A stretch of DNA of 64,000 nucleotides from Methanofollis aquaemaris (GTDB lineage: Archaea; Halobacteriota; Methanomicrobia; Methanomicrobiales; Methanofollaceae). The notes under the pieces were generated by a model that worked only from the letters and a program-made list of their open reading frames with translations, did no database searches and was not told where the DNA came from. Positions within the stretch are counted from its first letter, which is position 1; the number at the start of each line of letters is the position of its first letter. The translations under genes and the position numbers were made by a program. This document shows positions 8,649-16,349 of this stretch, in pieces. The DNA lies in contig NZ_CP036172.1 in NCBI RefSeq assembly GCF_017357525.1, positions 1,834,561 to 1,898,560 of the forward strand. Reading direction: 5' to 3'.

Positions 8649-8723
8649 TAGCGAAGGATGGATTTGAACCATCGGTCTACGGGTTATGAGCCCGTCGGGA
8701 TCTCCTGACTACCCCACCTCGCT
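8649..8723 (-). tRNA. Initiator tRNA-Met (CAT), copy 1
   Basis: A 75-nt cloverleaf on the minus strand. The acceptor stem AGCGAGG pairs with CTTCGCT (one G:T pair), and the T-loop reads GGTTCAAATCC. The anticodon stem ACGGG/CCCGT encloses CTCATAA, giving anticodon CAT. The A1:U72 pair and three consecutive G:C pairs at the base of the anticodon stem are the hallmarks of archaeal initiator rather than elongator tRNA-Met. The 3' CCA is not encoded. A TATA-like stretch at 8742-8755 precedes it, so it has its own promoter. It is 97% identical to the copy 40 nt upstream. Confidence 0.92.
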
Positions 8724-8763
8724 ATGTTGTGTAAAATTTGTTTTATTTATAAGATCAGAAAAG

Positions 8764-8838
8764 TAGCGAGGGATGGATTTGAACCATCGATCTACGGGTT
8801 ATGAGCCCGTCGGGATCTCCTGACTACCCCACCTCGCT
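8764..8838 (-). tRNA. Initiator tRNA-Met (CAT), copy 2
   Basis: A 75-nt gene nearly identical to the neighbouring copy, differing at two positions: one turns the acceptor-stem G:T into a G:C pair, the other is in the variable region next to the anticodon stem. Anticodon CAT, A1:U72 and the GGG/CCC anticodon stem again mark an initiator. A strong AT tract (8871-8885, TATATATATAT) lies upstream on the minus strand as promoter. Confidence 0.92.
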
Positions 8839-8932
8839 ATGCTGTGGGCTATAATCTTTGATCCGTTCATATATATATTTTTCCTGCCAGTCCTGAGACA
8901 TATAGATTATTCAGGACATCCCATTCAGGATC

Positions 8933-9334
8933 ATGGACGAAGACCTTGAACTGATCCGGCAGAGGAAGCAGGAAGCACTCGCGGCACGCATCGCCGCCCT
9001 CAGACAGGGCGTGATCAGGGTCAACGATCTCAACTTCACCAATATGATCCAGGAACATCCCCTGCTTGTCGTCGATTTCTCGGCCGAGTGGTGCGGCCCC
9101 TGCCGGCACCTCGCCCCGGTGTTTGAGGGTCTTGCCGCCGAACTCGCCGGCACTGTCTCCTTCGCCACCTGCGACATCGACGAGTCTCGTGGAACGGCCT
9201 CATCCTTTGATATTGAGGTGGTCCCGACCATCGTCTTCTTCTCGCACGGAAGGGCGGTGGGGCGGCTCACCGGTGCGGTATCCGGCGACGTCCTCCGTGC
9301 GCACGTCAGAAAAGTTTTCGAGTTATCTGAATAA
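8933..9334 (+). CDS. trx: Thioredoxin with charged N-terminal helix
   Basis: A 133-residue cytoplasmic thioredoxin. Residues about 27-130 are the thioredoxin fold with the redox motif WCGPC (about residues 54-58), the buried CDID strand and the cis-proline motif VVPTIVFF. It reduces protein disulfides. Before the fold lies an unusual 25-residue charged helix (MDEDLELIRQRKQEA), rich in Glu/Arg/Lys and reminiscent of the N-terminal helix of PDCD5-like DNA-binding proteins. No signal peptide is present. A TATA-like ACATATAGAT stretch lies about 30 nt upstream of the ATG. Its last 12 nt overlap the end of the convergent pterin dehydratase gene. Confidence 0.92.
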   Translation: MDEDLELIRQRKQEALAARIAALRQGVIRVNDLNFTNMIQEHPLLVVDFSAEWCGPCRHLAPVFEGLAAELAGTVSFATCDIDESRGTASSFDIEVVPTIVFFSHGRAVGRLTGAVSGDVLRAHVRKVFELSE

Positions 9335-9673
9335 CCCTTTTTTCGCGGTCATCCCGCTGAGCTTCGCGGCCAGGACGAAGTCGGTTCGCGTCAGTCCGCC
9401 GCAGGCGTAGTTGTACCACAGGACGTCGACGTGGCGGTATTGCGAGAGGACGATGTCGGGATAATGGTCCGCACCGCTCTTCGACCCGATCTCGATGACC
9501 CGGTTGATGAACGCGGTTGCCTCTCCAACGGTTCGGAAGGAGAACCTCCTCCACAGTCTCCCGTTCTCCAGTGTCCACTCCGGCACCTCGGGAAGGAGCG
9601 CAAGCATCTCCCGCCTGGTGAGCGGTGCCGATCCGGGTTCCACCGGCATTGCTGTCTCTGCACTGAGAGGCAT
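9323..9673 (-). CDS. 4a-hydroxytetrahydrobiopterin dehydratase (PCD/DCoH family)
   Basis: A 116-residue pterin-4a-carbinolamine dehydratase family protein. The N-terminal PLTRREMLALLPEVPEW segment and the GADHYPDI motif match the family; its histidine is part of the dehydratase active site. The enzyme removes water from 4a-hydroxypterins. Its archaeal partner is unknown, since aromatic amino acid hydroxylases are rare in methanogens, and a role in pterin (possibly methanopterin) chemistry is only a guess. The N-terminus is about 15 residues longer than usual; an internal ATG at codon 9 is an alternative start. The gene converges on and overlaps thioredoxin by 12 nt. Confidence 0.9.
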   Translation of the reverse strand: MPLSAETAMPVEPGSAPLTRREMLALLPEVPEWTLENGRLWRRFSFRTVGEATAFINRVIEIGSKSGADHYPDIVLSQYRHVDVLWYNYACGGLTRTDFVLAAKLSGMTAKKGLFR

Positions 9674-9735
9674 GCTCCTGCCTTCCCGTCCCAGGATATA
9701 AAGGTTGTTATGCGAGGAGACCGCACCAATTCTCT

Positions 9736-11847
9736 GTGTCGTCAGTCTACGCTGCTCTTCACCCCACGCTCAGGAACGTGCTCGCCCACCGCCTCGGCTG
9801 GGACGACCTCCGCCCGGTCCAGGAGGAGGCGTGCCGCGCCGCCGCCGACGGGGCGGACCTCCTGGTCGTCGCCGGCACCGCGGGGGGCAAGACCGAGGCT
9901 GCCTTCATCCCGGTCATCGATACCGTGCTCAAGGAAGGACTTCCTGGCGTCGCCTGTCTCTGCCTCTTCCCGCTCAAGGCCCTCATCAACGACCAGGCAG
10001 GCCGGGTGGAGGAGTTCTGCACCCCGGCCGGGCTCTCGGTCACGAGGTGGCACGGCGACGTCGGACGGGGCGAGCGATCCTGGGTCGGGGGCGATCCCCC
10101 CCACGTCCTCCTCACCACCCCCGAGTCCCTGGAGGTGATCCTCCTGGACAGGGGACTCCGGGCGGCCCTGAAGAATCTCCGTTTTGTCATCGTCGACGAA
10201 CTCCATGCCTTCGTCGGAGACCTGCGGGGCGTGCAGGTCAGATGTCTCCTCGATCGCCTCGACGAAGTGGCCGGCCGGCCGCTCCAGCGGATCGGTCTCT
10301 CGGCGACCGTCGGGAATCCTGAGGAAGTTCTCGATTGGTTCTCCGGGCCCGACCGTCGCCGCCGTCTCGTAGCCGTCCCGGCACCTCCGGGGAAGAAGCA
10401 GTTCTCCTTCGTGGTCGCCCGTAGTCGTGAGGAGCGTGCCGGCGCTGTCGCCCGTCTCGTCGCCGGTCAGCGCGCTCTTGTCTTTGTCGGGAGCAGAAGC
10501 CAGGCCGAAGGCCTTGCCGGAGATCTTACGGGTGCGGTGGGGGACCTCTCGGTCCACCACTCCTCCCTCTCTCCGGCGGTACGCCGGGCGGCCGAGGAGT
10601 CCCTTGCCGGGTCAGGGAGCGCCTGCGTCATCTGCACCTCCACCCTCGAACTCGGGATCGACATCGGCGGCCTCGACCTCGTCGTCCAGGTAGGCCCGCC
10701 TCCATCGGTCTCCTCCTTCCTCCAGCGTCTCGGTCGGACCGGCCGCCGTGGCTCGCCGGCCAGGATGGCCTTTGTCCTCGGCGACGACCTTGCCCTTCTC
10801 ATCGCCGTCGCGACCGTCGAGGCCGCGGTCAGCCACGAAGTCGAACCCCTCACTCCCCCGCGGGCGCCGTACACCGTCCTGGTCCAGCAACTTTTCCTCC
10901 CCCTCCTCGCCCGCGGTCGTGTCCCCTCGCACTCGCTTGTCGCCGGACTCTGTCGGCTCGCACCCTTTGCAGGCATGGAGGTCGAGGTCACAGCTCTTAT
11001 TGAAGATCTCCTCACCTCCGGGTACCTCACCGCCGACCGTGCCCTCCTTATGCTCGGGCCTGAGGCCGAACGAACCCTCTCGCGTTCACACTGGGCCGAC
11101 CTTCTCTCGGTCTTCACCTCGGCCGCCGCCTACCGCGCCCTCACCCCTGAGGGGGAGGCGGTCGGCGAACTGGACGCCAGGTTTGTAGCCGGCGGCGCCG
11201 GCACGGTCTGCACCCTCGGCGGTCGACGGTGGCGGATCATCGCCCTCGACCAGGACTACCGGATCGCCACCGTCGTCCCTGCCGGCGGCGGCCCCGCTAC
11301 CTCCGACCGCCGACCATTCTGGTCGGGCACCGGCGCTCCCCTCAGTCCGGTTGTCGCAGCGTCGGTCCGGCGCCTTCTTGTCAGGGGGTGCTCTATCCTC
11401 CCGCTCGGTCGAACCGAACAGGCGGTGGTGGGCGGTTTTGCCCTGGAGATCGGGGGCGCCGTGCCGCCGGACGGCTTCCTCGTCCTGGAACGGTCAGAAG
11501 GGATCGTCGTCCTTTCCTTTCATGGGAGCCGTTTCAATCGCGTCCTCGCCTATCTACTCTCCGACACTCTTCCCGGCGGCCCGAAGGTCAGGGCCGCCGA
11601 CCTCTGGCTCCTTGTCGAAGAGATGACCGGCCCGGACCCCACCGGCGAGGTGACGGCGGCCCTTGCCGCAGTCAGGGGTCTGGGTGCGGACGATGTCGCC
11701 GCCGCCCTCCCGCTACCCGACCCGGAGGAGTGGAAATTCGGCTCGCTCCTCCCTCAAGAACTCTTCGCCGGAATGGCCGCTGCCGACCGGAATGACTGCC
11801 CGGGCTTTGTCTTAATTATGAAAAGGGAAGATATATTTATGGTCTGA
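9736..11847 (+). CDS. Lhr-like superfamily 2 DEAD/DEAH helicase
   Basis: A 703-residue helicase starting at GTG. Domain 1 carries the Q-motif region near residue 26, Walker A AGTAGGKT at residues 46-53, TPES, motif II DELH and motif III SAT. Domain 2 carries FVGSR, TLELGIDIG and the arginine-finger motif QRLGRTGRRG. The arrangement and the DELH box fit the Lhr family of ATP-dependent nucleic-acid helicases involved in DNA repair or RNA processing. It is shorter than canonical Lhr-Core plus C-terminal extension; residues about 390-700 look like the winged-helix and Lhr-specific region. The gene stands alone, with the pterin dehydratase gene divergent upstream. The exact subfamily is uncertain. 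Confidence 0.85.
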   Translation: MSSVYAALHPTLRNVLAHRLGWDDLRPVQEEACRAAADGADLLVVAGTAGGKTEAAFIPVIDTVLKEGLPGVACLCLFPLKALINDQAGRVEEFCTPAGLSVTRWHGDVGRGERSWVGGDPPHVLLTTPESLEVILLDRGLRAALKNLRFVIVDELHAFVGDLRGVQVRCLLDRLDEVAGRPLQRIGLSATVGNPEEVLDWFSGPDRRRRLVAVPAPPGKKQFSFVVARSREERAGAVARLVAGQRALVFVGSRSQAEGLAGDLTGAVGDLSVHHSSLSPAVRRAAEESLAGSGSACVICTSTLELGIDIGGLDLVVQVGPPPSVSSFLQRLGRTGRRGSPARMAFVLGDDLALLIAVATVEAAVSHEVEPLTPPRAPYTVLVQQLFLPLLARGRVPSHSLVAGLCRLAPFAGMEVEVTALIEDLLTSGYLTADRALLMLGPEAERTLSRSHWADLLSVFTSAAAYRALTPEGEAVGELDARFVAGGAGTVCTLGGRRWRIIALDQDYRIATVVPAGGGPATSDRRPFWSGTGAPLSPVVAASVRRLLVRGCSILPLGRTEQAVVGGFALEIGGAVPPDGFLVLERSEGIVVLSFHGSRFNRVLAYLLSDTLPGGPKVRAADLWLLVEEMTGPDPTGEVTAALAAVRGLGADDVAAALPLPDPEEWKFGSLLPQELFAGMAAADRNDCPGFVLIMKREDIFMV

Positions 11848-11980
11848 CCATATTCATCAGGTTGATGAGGCCCGCTCTCTCCGCCCGGTTTATTCCATGG
11901 AATGCCCCCTATGACGGAGACCTGCCGGTTACTCTGATCGGTTCTCTGACATCAGGCGTACAGGAGTGGGGGAGTCTCTG
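11848..11980 (+). promoter_or_regulatory. Short intergenic region before the MoxR operon
   Basis: This 130-nt gap carries no gene. A GGGGGAG ribosome-binding site sits at 11968-11973, 7 nt before the ATG at 11981. The AT-rich AAGATATATTTATGG lies at the very end of the helicase gene (11828-11842) and may be the operon's TATA box, giving a leader of about 110 nt. Confidence 0.4.
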
Positions 11981-12853
11981 ATGCGGGCCCGTTTTCTTGC
12001 CGCCGCTGCCATCCTTCTCATCTGTCTCAGTGCCGTCGTCTTCCACCTCTCAACCACTTATGACGACTACAGCAGATACAATGTCCAGTGGAACGGCACC
12101 TCGGCCTTCTTCTCGCACCTTGAGGAGCAGAGGGCGCAGACAATCACCGATCCGGCCGACCTCATAAACTATGACGACGCCCTCCTCCTGGTTATCGCTC
12201 CGGAAGGCCCGCCTGGCCCGGAGAGGATCAGGGCCTACAATAACTTCCTGGCACGCAACAACACCCTCGTCCTCTGTGACGACGCCGGTGAAGTTGCCGG
12301 ACTCCTCGCCGCTCTCCCGACCACAGTCTCGATACTGCCCGGCACCGTCTCTTCGGTCGAACGGGAGTACACCACCACCGCCGCGGTGAGGGGTTATCCG
12401 GTCGGCAACCATACCCTCGTCGAGGGAGTTTCGACTGTTCTCTTCAACCGGCCAATGGCGCTGGAGGGCGGGACGCCTCTCCTCCAGACTCCTCTTCTCT
12501 CATGGATCGATGAAGACAGAAACGGCAGGATCAACGGTGAAGAGACGGTTGGGCGCTACCAACTTGGAGTCACCGAGGAGATCGGCGGGGGTGAACTGGT
12601 CGTCATCGGGGATCCAGGGATCTTTCTCAACTCGATGACCGGTCTTGGTGAGGGGAACCAACAGTTTATCGAGAACATCCTCACTCTCCACCCGGTTGTG
12701 CTGGTCGACGAGGGGTGGAGCAGGACGACTGCGGCCGGGCCGTTCACCGGCGCAATATTATGGGTGAAAGAATATCCACTCTCTCAGATCGGAGTGGCGG
12801 CACTGTTTATCGGTGGAGCGGTATACTTTTTCAGGAAGAGGATCAGGAGGTAG
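11981..12853 (+). CDS. DUF4350-type membrane protein of the MoxR operon
   Basis: A 290-residue membrane-anchored protein. Residues 1-20 form an N-terminal hydrophobic segment, the middle is extracytoplasmic, and residues about 262-284 form a second membrane helix ending in FRKRIRR. The body starts with the NVQWNGTSAFFSHLEE region typical of DUF4350 proteins and includes LLLVIAPEGP and GELVVIGDPGIF strands suggesting a Rossmann-like fold. DUF4350 proteins are regularly encoded beside MoxR ATPases and DUF58 proteins, as here. The ATG at 11981 is preferred over the in-frame GTG at 11966, because a GGGGGAG site precedes it at the right distance. The molecular role is unknown. Confidence 0.75.
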   Translation: MRARFLAAAAILLICLSAVVFHLSTTYDDYSRYNVQWNGTSAFFSHLEEQRAQTITDPADLINYDDALLLVIAPEGPPGPERIRAYNNFLARNNTLVLCDDAGEVAGLLAALPTTVSILPGTVSSVEREYTTTAAVRGYPVGNHTLVEGVSTVLFNRPMALEGGTPLLQTPLLSWIDEDRNGRINGEETVGRYQLGVTEEIGGGELVVIGDPGIFLNSMTGLGEGNQQFIENILTLHPVVLVDEGWSRTTAAGPFTGAILWVKEYPLSQIGVAALFIGGAVYFFRKRIRR

Positions 12854-12858
12854 ACGAG

Positions 12859-13827
12859 ATGGATCTGAGTGAGCGTGATGTGGCACCGATTGCCGAAAAA
12901 TTTCTGGAGATCAAGGAGACTGTCAACCAATATGTGGTCGGGCACGAGGATCTGATCCGGCTGATCGCCATAAGTTCTCTTTCAGAGGGTGCGATCCTCA
13001 TCGAGGGTGTCCCCGGTACGGCGAAGACGACGGTCTCGAAAATTATGGCACGCCTCCTCTCCGCTTCATTCAAGCGTGTGCAGGGGGCGGTAGACATCCA
13101 ACCGGCCGACATTATTGGAGTGCGGATCTATACCCGTGATGAGGAGGAGTTCATTCTCAAGAAAGGTCCGATCTTCTCGAACTTTGTCCTGGTCGATGAG
13201 ATCAATCGCCTCACCCCTAAGACTCAGTCCGCCCTCCTCGAGGCGATGAGCGAGCAGCAGGCGACGATCGATGGAGAGACCTATCCTCTGCCACGCCCCT
13301 TCTTCGTCATGGCCACCCAGAATCCGTACGAGTTCGAGGGAACCTTTGCGCTGGTGGAGGCTCAGCGGGATAGGTTTATGTTCAGTGTCCCGCTCAGATA
13401 CCTCAATGGAGAAGACGAGTTCGAGATCCTCTGGCGCGCCCAGACCGGGAGACTGGTCTGGGAGGATTATGCTCGGACACTTGCCCCGGTTCTCAATCCC
13501 GGAGAGATCGAAGGGATGATCAGAACGGTCAGCGCCGTCCATGTCGAGGAACCGATCTGCCGGTATATCACCGATCTGGTGATGGCCACCCGGAACCATG
13601 CCGATATTCGTCTGGGGGTGAGTTCGAGGGCATCTCTCGCTCTTCTGCGTGGGGCAAAGGTCAATGCTGCCCTGGAGGGCAGGACCTATGTGATCCCTGA
13701 CGATGTCAAGACCCTTGCCCTCCCCGCTCTCTGTCATCGGCTCATCCTGGAGCGGGAGGCGGTTATCGGGCGCGTTCCGGTGGACTCGATTGTCAGGGAG
13801 ATCCTGGATCACGTCGAGGTGTCCTGA
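12859..13827 (+). CDS. MoxR-family AAA+ ATPase
   Basis: A 322-residue AAA+ ATPase. Walker A GVPGTAKTT lies at residues about 51-59, Walker B VLVDEINR follows, sensor 1 is FVMATQNP, and the lid domain follows. MoxR proteins act as chaperone-like ATPases that mature or activate partner proteins, often with von Willebrand or DUF58 partners. The start chosen is the ATG at 12859 with GGAGG upstream; a longer reading from 12715 would run back over the DUF4350 gene. The gene lies 5 nt after the DUF4350 gene and 3 nt before the DUF58 gene, so it belongs to one operon. Confidence 0.93.
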   Translation: MDLSERDVAPIAEKFLEIKETVNQYVVGHEDLIRLIAISSLSEGAILIEGVPGTAKTTVSKIMARLLSASFKRVQGAVDIQPADIIGVRIYTRDEEEFILKKGPIFSNFVLVDEINRLTPKTQSALLEAMSEQQATIDGETYPLPRPFFVMATQNPYEFEGTFALVEAQRDRFMFSVPLRYLNGEDEFEILWRAQTGRLVWEDYARTLAPVLNPGEIEGMIRTVSAVHVEEPICRYITDLVMATRNHADIRLGVSSRASLALLRGAKVNAALEGRTYVIPDDVKTLALPALCHRLILEREAVIGRVPVDSIVREILDHVEVS

Positions 13828-13830
13828 ACC

Positions 13831-15120
13831 GTGAAGCCGGGTCCGGCCGCAGAAGGCATGGGGGTGCTTGCCCTTGCTGTCGCCGCCTACGCCATTCTCT
13901 TCGACGACCCTGCGGGTTTTGTCGTCGCTGGAACCCTGCTGATATATCTTGTATACCGGGCCCATTTCTTTCTCCGGAACCTCTACCATCTTGTCGGGTC
14001 ATTGACACTCGTAAGAACGGTGGAGAAAAACATTGTCAGACAGGGGGGGGGTGTCGGCGTTGAGGCGGTCGTCACCTACGAACCCCGCCCGGGGTTTGCG
14101 GTCGGTGTGGAGGATCTCGCTCCGCCGGTCACCGTCCTGGATGGGGAACAGGCGTACGATGCGTCGGAGTCCGGGAAGGTGGCGGTCAGGTACAGGGTGA
14201 AGTTTATGGCCGCGGGGCGGACCTCTTTTGGGGGAATCAAACTCACAGCCCGAGATTTGTTCTTCTCCGGTTCCCTCGCTCTGAAGAACAGGGTCTTCAT
14301 GGTCCCGTCAGTTACGGTCGTCCCCTATGGAACCCCGCTAACCACCGCGGCCGAGGGGACGGGGTTCGGGGATCGGGAAGGGGGGGGTGCGTTTCTTCTG
14401 AGAGGCCAGGAGACTCGTGCCTATCGCGATTACATCCCAGGCGACCCCCTTGACCTGGTGGACTGGAAACTCACGGCCAGACACGGGAAGATGTACATCA
14501 GGGAAGCGGAGGGTATGAGTGGGGGGGCTCCCTGTATCGTTGTCGACCTCCCTGACCCGGGACATGAACTCTCCGACGATGAAATGGCCAGGTATTCTAT
14601 GGCGGTGAACGGTGCGGTCGAGGGGACATACACAAGGTACGGCGTCTGTCCGCTCCTTCTCATCTCCGGGGGTCAGGTCGTCGCCTCCCTCCCGCCGGAA
14701 AGTCGAGAGGAGGAGATCTTCGGGGCTCTGGCGATGGTTCGGCCAACCGAACGGACTGTCCATCTCTACAGGTATCTCGACCGGGCGATGATGCAGGCGC
14801 CTCTTCAGGGACTGCGGGAGGTATCAGGATGGGACGGGCCGTTCAGGGATAGACTGAAATCTCTCGTCTCTTCCTTTGGTTCAGTGGAGGGACTGGTTTA
14901 TTTCAGGACGCAGGTCTCCGGGGCCTTGCGTGCCTCCAACTCTGGGGGGGTCTATCTCTACACCCCGGCTCGGGGCGATATCAGCCACCTTGTCCAGGTG
15001 GTCCTGGAGGCGCGGCACCTCGGGATCGAGGTTTCGGCCTGCTCCCTTTCGGGGCCGAAGAGCGCGGCGGTCAGGGCCGAACTGGCCGCATGCGGGGTGG
15101 ACCAGATGGAGGAGATCTGA
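13831..15120 (+). CDS. DUF58 domain membrane protein
   Basis: A 429-residue protein starting at GTG. Two hydrophobic segments occupy residues about 9-45, followed by a beta-rich domain and then the DUF58 signature RDYIPGDPLDLVDWKLTAR near residues 195-213, and a von Willebrand-A-like fold starting CIVVDLPD. DUF58 proteins are the usual partner of MoxR ATPases and are thought to be their clients or adaptors at the membrane. The neighbouring ATG starts directly after its TGA, showing tight coupling. A polyG tract (14045-14052) in the coding region is intact in frame. Confidence 0.88.
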   Translation: MKPGPAAEGMGVLALAVAAYAILFDDPAGFVVAGTLLIYLVYRAHFFLRNLYHLVGSLTLVRTVEKNIVRQGGGVGVEAVVTYEPRPGFAVGVEDLAPPVTVLDGEQAYDASESGKVAVRYRVKFMAAGRTSFGGIKLTARDLFFSGSLALKNRVFMVPSVTVVPYGTPLTTAAEGTGFGDREGGGAFLLRGQETRAYRDYIPGDPLDLVDWKLTARHGKMYIREAEGMSGGAPCIVVDLPDPGHELSDDEMARYSMAVNGAVEGTYTRYGVCPLLLISGGQVVASLPPESREEEIFGALAMVRPTERTVHLYRYLDRAMMQAPLQGLREVSGWDGPFRDRLKSLVSSFGSVEGLVYFRTQVSGALRASNSGGVYLYTPARGDISHLVQVVLEARHLGIEVSACSLSGPKSAAVRAELAACGVDQMEEI

Positions 15121-15576
15121 ATGGACGGGCGGATCTGGCTCGGGCTCTCCCTCATGGTCGGGCTTGTGGCCTCGCTCCTCGGTCCGGCTCCCCTGGCCGA
15201 GATCGGTGCGCTTGTCGTTGCTGTCGCGGTCATCGCCCTTACCCGGGGGGAGAAGGACTACTGGTTCGTGGTGCTTGCCGCCGGTGCCCTGGTCGCTGTT
15301 GCTGCGGGCTTCACCTCCCCCATCTGGTCGGCCGTTCTCGTCCTCATTCTCCTCGGCTGGGTGGAGGACAGGTTCGCTTTCCTCTCGTCGAGAGGTGGGA
15401 AGGTGGCCTACCTTGTCTTTGCCGGTGTGGCCGGGGCGGTCCTTGTCCCGGTCATGCTGATGAGGCATGTCCTGCTCCTCTTCGGAGGTCTGGTGATACT
15501 CCTGCTGGTTTCAGGGTTATTTCTCTCGTTATCATGGTACAGACTGGTGTGGTCTGCACGGAGGAGTGAAGAATGA
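15121..15576 (+). CDS. Small membrane protein of the MoxR operon
   Basis: A 151-residue, strongly hydrophobic protein with about five predicted membrane helices (residues about 6-25, 27-41, 49-66, 70-85 and 98-138). No family is recognised. It begins directly after the DUF58 stop codon and its own end overlaps the next start as ATGA, so it is translated as part of the MoxR operon. Position suggests it is a membrane subunit or assembly factor for the MoxR-DUF58 system; that is inference only. Confidence 0.7.
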   Translation: MDGRIWLGLSLMVGLVASLLGPAPLAEIGALVVAVAVIALTRGEKDYWFVVLAAGALVAVAAGFTSPIWSAVLVLILLGWVEDRFAFLSSRGGKVAYLVFAGVAGAVLVPVMLMRHVLLLFGGLVILLLVSGLFLSLSWYRLVWSARRSEE

Positions 15577-16349
15577 AAAAACATTTTTTGATGAATGACA
15601 CGACTGCTGCCGGGGCGCTCCTCCTCGTGGCCGCCATCGCCGCCCTCGCCCTGGCTGGGCTGACCGGTCGGGGCGATCTCACGACTGCCATGCTTATCCT
15701 TGCCGGTTTTGGCTCGTTCGCCTCAGGGCTGTTTCTCCTTGCCCTCACCAGGGGACGAACGCCTGACCCGAAGTTCGCCGCCCTCCTGCCGGTGCAGGGG
15801 ACGGTCGGGATCGCCACGCTGCTTGCCGACCTCGGGGTGCAGGGGGACGCCAGGTTTTTTCCGCCCGACCCGAGGGGGCATCTCCGCGCCCTGATCCCTG
15901 CCGGGGGGCAGGTGCTCCGCTCTCCGCCGGAGAGCACCTATTCGTATCTCACGACAGAGGAGGGTGACGCCGTGATGATCACCCCACTTGCCGCCCCCTG
16001 TCTTTCCTATCTGAAAGACTCCTGCTCTTTTGAGGTGCCTCCCGAACGAGAACAACTCTGCGAGGCAGTCGTCGAGATCTGCAGGGATGTACTCGAGATC
16101 GCGGAGCGTATCGAGGCCACGTTTGACGGCGACAACCTTGTCGTCGACCTGAGGGGTTTTGCTCTTGCCAACGGCTGTCAGGCGGTCAGGGAGGTCTCCC
16201 CGAAGTGCTGCACCATGGTCGGGTGTCCCTTCTGCTCGCTCATCGCCTGCATCGCCGCTGAGGGGACGGGGATGCCGTGCCGGATCCTTGCGGCGTCATC
16301 CTCGAAAAAAGGGAGAAATCTCCGCCTCATCATCGGGCCGTCGGCCTGA
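15573..16349 (+). CDS. Membrane protein with cysteine-rich C-terminal domain, MoxR operon
   Basis: A 258-residue protein of unknown family. Two hydrophobic segments lie at residues about 12-30 and 36-60, and the remainder is soluble. The C-terminal region has a dense cysteine motif, KCCTMVGCPFCSLIAC (near residues 210-227), followed by GRNLRLIIGPS. The spacing resembles a metal- or disulfide-binding site, but no known cluster is matched. It starts by ATGA overlap with the upstream membrane protein and is the last gene of the operon. Its end overlaps the convergent DUF1616 gene by 20 nt. The function is unknown; association with MoxR and DUF58 suggests an envelope role. Confidence 0.7.
   Translation: MKKHFLMNDTTAAGALLLVAAIAALALAGLTGRGDLTTAMLILAGFGSFASGLFLLALTRGRTPDPKFAALLPVQGTVGIATLLADLGVQGDARFFPPDPRGHLRALIPAGGQVLRSPPESTYSYLTTEEGDAVMITPLAAPCLSYLKDSCSFEVPPEREQLCEAVVEICRDVLEIAERIEATFDGDNLVVDLRGFALANGCQAVREVSPKCCTMVGCPFCSLIACIAAEGTGMPCRILAASSSKKGRNLRLIIGPSA

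Noticed and set aside
8649-8838. Reading the CAT tRNAs as elongator Met or tRNA-Ile2
   Set aside because: A1:U72 and three G:C pairs at the base of the anticodon stem are initiator features; both copies are nearly identical, so they are the same isotype.
12715-12858. N-terminal extension of the MoxR protein
   Set aside because: It would overlap the DUF4350 gene in another frame; the ATG at 12859 has a good ribosome site and a family-like N-terminus.
14045-14052. Possible frameshift at a run of eight Gs in the DUF58 gene
   Set aside because: The reading frame and DUF58 motifs continue normally on both sides.
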